Of a stretch of DNA of 64,000 nucleotides, positions 59,601-64,000 are shown in pieces. Positions within the stretch are counted from its first letter, which is position 1, and each line of letters opens with the position of its first letter. Position numbers and translations under genes: made by a program. This DNA comes from Owenia fusiformis (taxonomy: Eukaryota > Annelida > Polychaeta > Sabellida > Oweniidae): contig CAIIXF020000012.1 of assembly GCA_903813345.2 (NCBI GenBank), positions 24,254,184 through 24,318,183 of the forward strand, written 5' to 3'. The notes under the pieces were generated by a model that did no database searches, was not told the origin of the DNA, and was given only the letters and a program-made list of their open reading frames with translations.

Positions 59601-62600
59601 TAATGCTATCAGCAATCTGAGAGATGGACAGCAGCGGTTTTGGCAGGTCTTTGAATATATGGTCAAGATACACCACGAATGATTAGATAATGGTGGGAAA
59701 TACATAATACTGGATAACAGCAGTAATGTCAAATGACCACAGTACTAACCCTTATGCTGTTGTGGTGCATAATTTAATGTATAATAGGAACAGACGATGG
59801 AGTGCCAAGATGATATGAGCAGGAAAGGTAATTATAAAACACAATTGTGACGCTGCTCCACATACCCCCGGCCCCGACTCATGTTACCATAATGACCATA
59901 ACCTATTCATTTTGAAACTATATGTCATGACAGTTGCAGGATAAATTGTTACAATGTCATCCTACAATCTGTAGCAATTTCATCTCACAACAGGTAAATC
60001 TATTGAAATTAGAGCACTTGTATCTTTACTTTCCGGACACCGTGTATATATTTTTCGAAATATATTTAAAAGATGACCATTAAATTGATCACAGGCTGGT
60101 ATCGAAAGATTTGTCCGCTGTGACGGAGCATGCTATTTTTCATAAAAACACTGAGAATGCTTCACGATTTATTTTTTAACTCATATGTTTCGTTATATCA
60201 AATAAAATGACTTACTCCATGCAATGGATATATCATTTGCGGGTAACAGTCACTTCTGTTTGAAGTCCAATAATGCTAGGAGTAAAAGCTATTGAAAACG
60301 GCGCCAGAGTATCAAACTCTATACCCTGCGTGCAGAGTCTAGTTAAACTACACTCTGCCTAGCAGAGACCATATTACAGTTTAGTAGCCCCGCCCCCACG
60401 ATGGATACCGGTGACAGTTTGGGTAATTAATCACTTTTGACCTACATGCTGACCTTTCTTCCACCAATCAGCGAGCTTGAAGAAACATACGCCAAATGTA
60501 TTCTAATTAAATATACGCATGTCATTGGTCAATTCCGGGCTCAACGATGACATCAGAACGAATGACCATATATAGAACGTCGGTCAAATTTGGCCGACGA
60601 ACACTGGTTGGCGCGGTGAGTTCACAGGTTTATTTTAGTTTGAAAGAGTGAAGACGAAGCTCTTTTTTAAGAAGTGAAGTCAAACGAATGCAAAGGGTAC
60701 AAACTCTAAAATGTACCATTTCTTTTTTAACTTTTTAATGGCATGATATTGTGACACGATAATATTAACATATGTTTTCAGCATAACTCTGAATGTATTA
60801 ATGAGATATTAATGCATTGGGTCTTTTTAATCCTACTTCTTCAGAAATAAAATTATATTTGAATCAAACTGAAATAATTAATTATTACATAACAATGAGA
60901 CAAATAGCAACCGTTACTATAGAAAACTTCATTGATGTTACAATTAAATAGAGCTGTTATGTAATAATTAATTATTTCAGTTTGATTCAAATATAATTTT
61001 ATTTCTGAAGAAGTAGGATGGACATCCTACGAAACGTCAAAAAGAAAAAATAAATATCTCTGAGAAAGAAAATCAACAACTTTGTACATTACAACCAGAG
61101 AGATGAACATTCATAGAAGCAATATTAATATTTTTTGTCCGCTGTGACGGAGCATTTTCACAGTTCACATTTGCAACTGCTCCGTCACAGCAGACAGAAA
61201 AATTAAAATTAAAAATTATTTTTTATAAAAGAATTAAAAAGACCAAATACATCAACATCTCATCTATACCTTCTTAGTTATGGTGAAACCATGTGTAAAT
61301 ATTATTGTGTTACTATATCGTGCCAATAGAAAGTTAAACAAGAAATGGTACATTTTGAAGATTGATCCTCCGGCGCCATTTTCAATAGCTTTTCTTCCCA
61401 GCATAATTGAACTTCAAATAGAAGTGAAAGTTACCCGCAAATGATATATCCATTGCATGGAGTAAGTAATTTTCTATGGTGTAACGAAACATATGAGTTA
61501 AAAAATAAATCGTGAAGTATTCTTAGTGTTCTTATGAAAAATAGCATGCTCCGTCACAGCTGACAAATATTTCGATACCAGCCCGTGTTGATGATGTGTT
61601 AAATTTTTAGATTTTTTATGACTGGTTTAAGAGAAATGTGTGTTCAAAGAGTTCTCCATATCGATACCACTCCTTTAAGATCGGGACAACAACTTAGTTA
61701 AAAATTTAATGATGATGATGAGTATTCAAAACTAATAACCTAGATGTGAGTAGGTAGTAACCAGTTTCACTATCAGGTGGCTAATTCGGGTCAGATAACA
61801 TGGCAGGTATATTAGAAACTTTTAACTTGAACATTCATCAGTTCTAGTGGATCAACTTTCATATTACCCTTATGTATCTGATAGTTACACAAATTAAAAT
61901 ATGTCCATTAAAAGAAAATATTGTTAGTCCAATACATGAAAAGATATTTTACTTTTTGTGATTTTATAACATGAGGTCTATGGGGACCAAATAAGTCACA
62001 TTTTCAAAGAAGATTTAAATTTTCAAAGTTGATAATCACTTTTTTTAAACCACATTTCTAGATATAATTTCACATGTAGATTTCAAATATGATAACTTTA
62101 AATTTTTAATGATGTAAATCAAGATTATTTCTACTCGCATCTAGTCAATTCAATGATAATTTACTGCCATTGTAACAAATATTTTGCTTTTACTGATAAT
62201 AAGTTTCGACACCATTTAAAAGAAAATAGCCTACATGTATGTGTCAAAAACAATAAATATAATTGCTAATAATTAACTAAGTGATATTAAGTACTTCACG
62301 TGGCTCATTATACCCTTGCAAAAACAGTGCTGGTTGAATTGTATTTCTTTTTAAAAATGTTTTTATATGTGTGAATATGATATAAACCATGACCAGAATG
62401 GATTGAAGTTGATTAAAGAATTGTTTCTTATGTTTATCTCAGGCTTAAATCTGCAATTTTGGCCAGGGGGGGAGATTTCCAAAAGATAACCTTTCATTAA
62501 GTTTGGATCGAGTAACTTTAATAGTATTACTGTAGATTTAAAATGATGATATTGAACTGATGTTAACGCCATTTCCACAATTTCAAATTTTATTTTGCGG

Positions 62601-63967
62601 ATGCGCAACTCTGAGAGAGCACGTGCTCATGTTTGTTCACGTGATCGCATCCCGCAATTTGATTGGAGATGATGCGGGAGATGACGTAATGGGGAATCCC
62701 CGAATACGATAGAATATGAAAGAATTATGGGAGCTACTCACTTCTTCTGAATTTTGGCTATATTTCCAAAATGATGTGAAGTTGCCAGGGTAATGTATAA
62801 TGCTCAAAACAAAATCTGAAAAACTTCTGAATAGAAGCAACTCTCCCCCCCCCCTCCCAATAGAATGCTGCTTACCTTCTGATTTAGTGCGATGAACTCA
62901 ACATAGCTGTCCTCACTAGGCAGTAGGAACAGAAGAGCATTTCCCGATCTCCCGAGTCTTGCAGTTCGGCCACATCTATGTACAAATGCATTCGCTGAGC
63001 TTGGAGGGTCGTACTGTAGAACCCAGTTGACTTCTGGGATATCAACTCCTCTGGCCATGACATCAGTGCAGATAAGAATACCACTTATGAAAATAAATAG
63101 AATCTTACAATAAATATATTTTACACTATGATGGGTTTCTCATGGTGTTAAAGTGGAACATTTCAGTGTGAACCATAACATTGTTTTGCAAACTTTTGTA
63201 CAATATCACATTGAATAGCCAGTTTACTCATTCTTTTAACCATGCTTACCTAACAAAATTATGTTATGAGCTACAAGCACAACATGCATTTAAGAACATG
63301 GTACACTGACACCATACTAACATGGTACATTGACACCATACTAACATGGTACATTGACACCATACTAACATGGTACATTGACACCATACTTAATAATTTA
63401 ACTCAGATCTTTAATTGGCATCAAACAGAAGTGAAAGTTACACAGAAAAGATATGCAGTATTATAAGTAGTGGAACCTTTTAAAAGTTCCACTTGGGAGG
63501 TGTTCCACTTGCAGATGTTCATTTAACAATAGGTTAATAGGTTGGGGGACTTTGAAAAATGTTCCACTTATGGAGATGTTCCACTTATAGAGGTGTTCCA
63601 CTTTACAGGGTTTACTGTATATTGTATAATATAGCATCTGAGTAAAAGTAAATTGTGAGGCCTTTTTGCACTTTTATAAGAAATATAGTTTTCACCTCAA
63701 AAGTGGACAAATGTTCCATTAACATCTTGTGTATCAAATAAACACCTTATTCATCCATGGTCAATGATTGAAATAATCTATTCATGTGTGTGCTAGTTCT
63801 TCAAACATTTCCTATTATTTAATAATAAAACAATATTGTGAGCAAATACTGTTTGCATACAAGTATAATGTACATACCTTTGTAAACTTCTAAATGCTGC
63901 AAATATTTTGTTCCTTTTTTCTTTCATTTTCCCATGTATACACAACACCTCTGTGTTTTTCAGTAAA
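44422..63967 (-). CDS. DDX55: DDX55 (Spb4-type) ATP-dependent RNA helicase, C-terminal half
   Basis: Exons in transcript order: 63878-63967, 62876-63083, 52388-52467, 49356-49444, 48806-48932, 45116-45209, 44422-44628. They total 895 nt, one leading base plus 298 codons, phases all consistent. The first exon found gives [19 protein letters not shown]. The second carries helicase motif V ([17 protein letters not shown]) and motif VI ([11 protein letters not shown]). Then come the DDX55/Spb4-specific C-terminal region ([45 protein letters not shown]), a KMREKQRQ segment and a Lys/Glu-rich tail ending [14 protein letters not shown]. Known DDX55/Spb4 proteins act in the nucleolus in large ribosomal subunit assembly. 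About half the usual ~600 residues are here; the N-terminal RecA domain lies right of the window. Introns range from 0.4 to 10.4 kb. The 10.4-kb intron holds two other genes on the same strand. Confidence 0.96.
44687..44879. repeat. Short inverted repeat (GCCTCAGTCAC ends) in a DDX55 intron
   Basis: Left TGAATAATAATGCCTCAGTCAC and right GTGACTGAGGCTTTAATATTCA are inverse of each other. Inner ACGGCGGTCGTAGCTTC / GAAGCTACATCTGCCGC also pair. MITE-like. Confidence 0.75.
46235..46770. repeat. Tandem repeat, ~150-bp unit, about four copies
   Basis: The unit contains AAACAAAGGACTTCACAAAC, TTCATGTATAGATAATTCAG and GTAAAGGCAAAATGGGACTT. The second copy is truncated. In the DDX55 intron between 45209 and 48806. 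Confidence 0.85.
46915..47346. mobile_element. ~430-bp TIR element (AAAGGACCACGG ends)
   Basis: Left AAAGGACCACGGACGG...CATATGTTGGATTTT and GTTAGGCCAATGCATTAAC are inverted on the right as GTTAATGCATTGGCCTAAC and AAAATCCAACATATGACAG...CCGTGGTCCTTT. No coding capacity. Confidence 0.82.
47675..47985. mobile_element. Diverged relative of the TACCCTGCGTGCAGAGTC MITE
   Basis: The left 30 bp match the MITE family, but the right GCAAAGGGTA end is not found. Instead an ATGCGTGA motif recurs about six times up to 47975. It sits in a fragment of the GTTTCGCCACCAGG dispersed repeat also seen near 19300 and 61770. Confidence 0.6.
48245..48385. repeat. Degenerate CTCTTATACCATATAC tandem repeat
   Basis: About five units of 25-40 bp, each with a CTCTTATAC(C/A/G)ATATAC core. 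No other content. Confidence 0.75.
48480..48625. repeat. Hairpin-forming inverted repeat
   Basis: CACATGAATCTAC / GTAGATTCATGTG and outer AAGAACCCCTATTATTACTATTG / CAATAGTAAAGATAGGGATTCTAAG pair across a short loop. Confidence 0.75.
49417..49537 (-). repeat. DDX55 exon start plus first decayed copy of the exon-derived repeat
   Basis: On the minus strand the true exon begins GATTTCAG/AGCCATCTATGAGTCAGG. About 60 bp upstream a decayed copy reads GATTCCAG/AGCCATTAATGAGTCAGG...ATCAAAGCA. This is the proximal end of the array that continues at 51719-52330 beyond an inserted transposon. Confidence 0.8.
50333..51060. repeat. ~145-bp tandem repeat with AAAATGGCGGCCATTTT cores
   Basis: Cores begin near 50334, 50467, 50606, 50753 and 50900, with a last partial near 51050. 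Each unit continues CAGTGTGCCATGCTTATAGT, ATTCACATACCAAATATGAA, then a CTCCACTACTTTTCGAGTTA block. A related unit at 51195-51320 leads into a (CGGA)n run at 51328-51376. Confidence 0.88.
51440..51660. mobile_element. 221-bp MITE (CAGGGTGTTTCATAA ends)
   Basis: Left CAGGGTGTTTCATAACG and right CATTATGAAACACCTTG are inverted, flanked by TA. Nested inside the 49539-51718 element. Confidence 0.82.
51719..52330 (-). repeat. 71-bp minisatellite derived from the DDX55 acceptor/exon start
   Basis: Eight copies with the TATAGATGG mark at 51751, 51822, 51893, 51964, 52035, 52106, 52177 and 52233. Spacing is exactly 71 bp except the last at 56 bp, and a degenerate ninth lies near 52290. On the minus strand each unit reads TTTTGATTCCAG/GGCCATC, then TATATGGCTTGTATCAAAGC and ATTTATATCATC. 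That aligns with the real exon ([13 protein letters not shown]) as [13 protein letters not shown] and then reaches a stop (FDSR*). Confidence 0.9.
52500..52760. repeat. Degenerate GGTATGGTATGG simple-sequence region
   Basis: Imperfect runs of (A/T)GGTATGGTATG interspersed with AATAGGGCATGAAC-type units. In the 10.4-kb DDX55 intron, directly upstream of the 52388-52467 exon. Confidence 0.65.
54492..55406 (-). CDS. Type II membrane protein with tyrosine-motif cytoplasmic tail (nested gene A)
   Basis: Exons 54956-55406 and 54492-54772 give 243 residues; the intron is phase 1. The ATG at 55406 is used; a second ATG at 55370 (MPGEQDENN) is equally plausible. Residues about 25-100 are acidic/polar with tyrosines in short motifs ([26 protein letters not shown]), like phosphotyrosine docking sites. 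Then a basic run ([16 protein letters not shown]) and one hydrophobic segment ([20 protein letters not shown]) give N-in topology. The outside part has a CC pair, an NIT glycosylation site, and ends [17 protein letters not shown]. It lies wholly in a DDX55 intron on the same strand and shares architecture and tail with the gene at 57276-57946. No known family recognised; function unknown. Confidence 0.78.
55407..56062. other. Stretch between nested gene A and the mariner remnant
   Basis: It should hold the promoter of nested gene A (upstream of 55406). I see no clear TATA box or repeat, and the small plus-strand frame at 55631-55813 has no support. Confidence 0.4.
56063..56982 (+). mobile_element. 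Mariner-like element, internally deleted
   Basis: Ends CGAGGGATGATCCAAAAGTC / GACTTTTGGATCACCCCTC are inverted and flanked by TA. About 920 bp, shorter than a full mariner (about 1.3 kb). It carries the transposase remnant at 56324-56743. Confidence 0.88.
56324..56743 (+). pseudogene. Mariner transposase C-terminal remnant
   Basis: The frame includes [20 protein letters not shown] and then LKGRFF...W....[10 protein letters not shown]. This matches the mariner C-terminal catalytic block (LPHPPYSPDLAP-D-FFLFP pattern), with the conserved Pro residues changed. The N-terminal DNA-binding half and the first catalytic aspartates are missing or scrambled, so it is inactive. Confidence 0.85.
57276..57946 (-). 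CDS. Type II membrane protein (nested gene B), paralogue of nested gene A
   Basis: Exons 57670-57946 and 57276-57523 give 174 residues with a phase-1 intron just after the membrane segment, exactly as in gene A. The cytoplasmic part is polar and His/Asp/Glu-rich without the tyrosine motifs. A basic PDKMKSRK precedes the single hydrophobic segment ([21 protein letters not shown]). The outside part has several N-glycosylation sequons (NKT, NSS, NAT) and ends [17 protein letters not shown] then TAG. The shared tail, shared intron position and phase, and adjacency argue for tandem duplication. Family unknown. Confidence 0.78.
57947..58690. other. Upstream flank of nested gene B
   Basis: AT-rich, no repeat of note, no frame worth listing. 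It must contain the promoter of nested gene B unless that transcript starts from elsewhere. Confidence 0.4.
58690..58980. mobile_element. ~290-bp palindromic MITE
   Basis: Left TCTTTCCGAACCTTGTTG...GACCTCTCAATATT...TTGGTTGACTTTAAAAAAGTAT pairs with the right ATACTTTTTTAAAATCAACCAA...AATATTGAGAGACC...GATTCGGAAAGA. Confidence 0.85.
59063..60044. mobile_element. 982-bp TIR element (CAGGGTGTCCGAAAGTAAAG ends)
   Basis: Ends CAGGGTGTCCGAAAGTAAAG / CTTTACTTTCCGGACACCGTG with flanking TA; inner ATACAAATACTCTAATT / AATTAGAGCACTTGTAT also pair. The frame at 59123-59416 has no transposase motif. Confidence 0.87.
60085..61595. mobile_element. ~1.5-kb large inverted-repeat element with GTGACGGAGCA motifs
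   Basis: The left arm (60085-60318) and right arm (61370-61595) are inverted copies over about 220 bp. They include GGTATCGAAA, GTGACGGAGCATGCTATTTT, GCATGGAGTAAG and CGGCGCCATTTTCAATAGC. The centre holds another inverted pair (60826-60893 and 60956-61019: ATCCTACTTCTTCAGAAATA and its inverse) and a third GTGACGGAGCA / TGCTCCGTCAC pair near 61143-61190. A MITE (60322-60699) inserted just inside the left arm. A diverged arm fragment lies at 23996-24140. Confidence 0.8.
60322..60699. mobile_element. Full-length 378-bp Mutator-like MITE with promoter-like interior
   Basis: Ends TACCCTGCGTGCAGAGTC / AATGCAAAGGGTA, flanked by CAAACTCTA on both sides (60313-60321, 60700-60708), a 9-bp target duplication. 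The interior, absent from the short copies, holds GCCCCGCCCCCAC (GC box), CACCAATCAGCG and ATTGGTCAAT (two CCAAT boxes in opposite orientation), ATGACATCA (CRE-like) and CATATATAGAACG (TATA-like), in that order. Confidence 0.87.
61596..62875. other. DDX55 intron remainder, repeat fragments
   Basis: Fragments of two dispersed repeats are seen: GTAGTAACCAGTTTCACTAT.AGGTGGCTAATTCGGG (61750-61795) and ATTTTTAATGATGTAAATCAAGATTATTTCTACTC (62105-62140, also at 48070-48105). Nothing coding; the minus-strand frames at 62363-62840 lack support. Confidence 0.5.
62876..63083 (-). CDS. DDX55: DDX55 exon with helicase motifs V and VI
   Basis: The acceptor is TTTTCATAAG before 63083, and the donor AAG/GTAAGC is at 62875. 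The phase-2 entry completes the Ser codon of LQS-GIL. It contains TDVMARGVD and [13 protein letters not shown], the arginine-finger motif needed for ATP hydrolysis, and ends FIALNQK. Frames 62804-63058 on the same strand simply read on into the intron. Confidence 0.96.
63298..63391. repeat. 24-bp minisatellite (CATGGTACATTGACACCATACTAA)
   Basis: Four nearly identical 24-bp units in the short DDX55 intron between 63083 and 63878. Since 24 is divisible by three it reads as WYIDTILT repeats, a spurious frame. TTCCACTT-type degenerate repeats follow at 63475-63610. Confidence 0.85.
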
Positions 63968-64000
63968 CTGCAATGTATAAGAGTAATAACTAGATCGTTT

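Noticed and set aside
63297-63391. CRISPR-like or other array of short direct repeats
   Set aside because: Four back-to-back 24-bp units without spacers are a simple minisatellite, and the genome is animal.
1-64000. tRNA, rRNA, snRNA genes
   Set aside because: I looked for conserved tRNA A/B boxes and rRNA-like stretches by eye and found none I could defend; a dedicated search such as tRNAscan would be decisive.

Overview
This is a window of an animal (metazoan) nuclear genome. The reasons are spliced genes with GT-AG introns, a recognisable DDX55 helicase gene, a C-type lectin/mucin membrane protein, CR1/L2-like LINE 3' ends, Tc1/mariner-like, piggyBac-like and Mutator-like short DNA transposons, and very long AT-rich, repeat-dense introns. 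A marine invertebrate fits best. I could not settle the phylum from sequence alone. Every gene I can support lies on the minus strand.

Layout: 1-2262 is a roughly 190-bp satellite. 5938-16343 is a complete-looking 8-exon gene for a 466-residue secreted, mostly helical protein of unrecognised family. 17157-19216 is an inverted-repeat element carrying a LINE fragment. 19217-28720 is intergenic and almost entirely repeats. It includes a LINE 3' tail split by a roughly 1.9-kb insert made of GTTGGGCCAACGTTGGCCC-type repeats, and a second LINE remnant split by a small transposon with 9-bp target duplications. 28951-34710 is the 3' part of a gene whose product has a C-type lectin-like domain, a long Ser/Thr/Ala mucin stalk and a C-terminal membrane segment. 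Its first coding exon was not found. 34711-44421 holds nested inverted-repeat elements and no convincing gene. 44422-63967 is the 3' half of DDX55 (7 exons; the 5' half lies beyond the window).

The DDX55 introns are the most interesting part. The 10.4-kb intron hosts two small two-exon genes on the same strand (54492-55406 and 57276-57946). They look like diverged tandem duplicates encoding type II membrane proteins, and both end in the same short cysteine-bounded tail. The next intron down holds a 71-bp minisatellite derived from the splice acceptor and first codons of the following DDX55 exon. That array was later split by a 2.2-kb transposon, and the target site can be reconstructed.

Exon coordinates come from reading splice signals and checking that phases agree: the 8-exon gene sums to exactly 467 codons, the nested genes to 244 and 175 codons, and the DDX55 part to 298 codons after one leading base. 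Functions of all genes except DDX55 are inferred from sequence features only.
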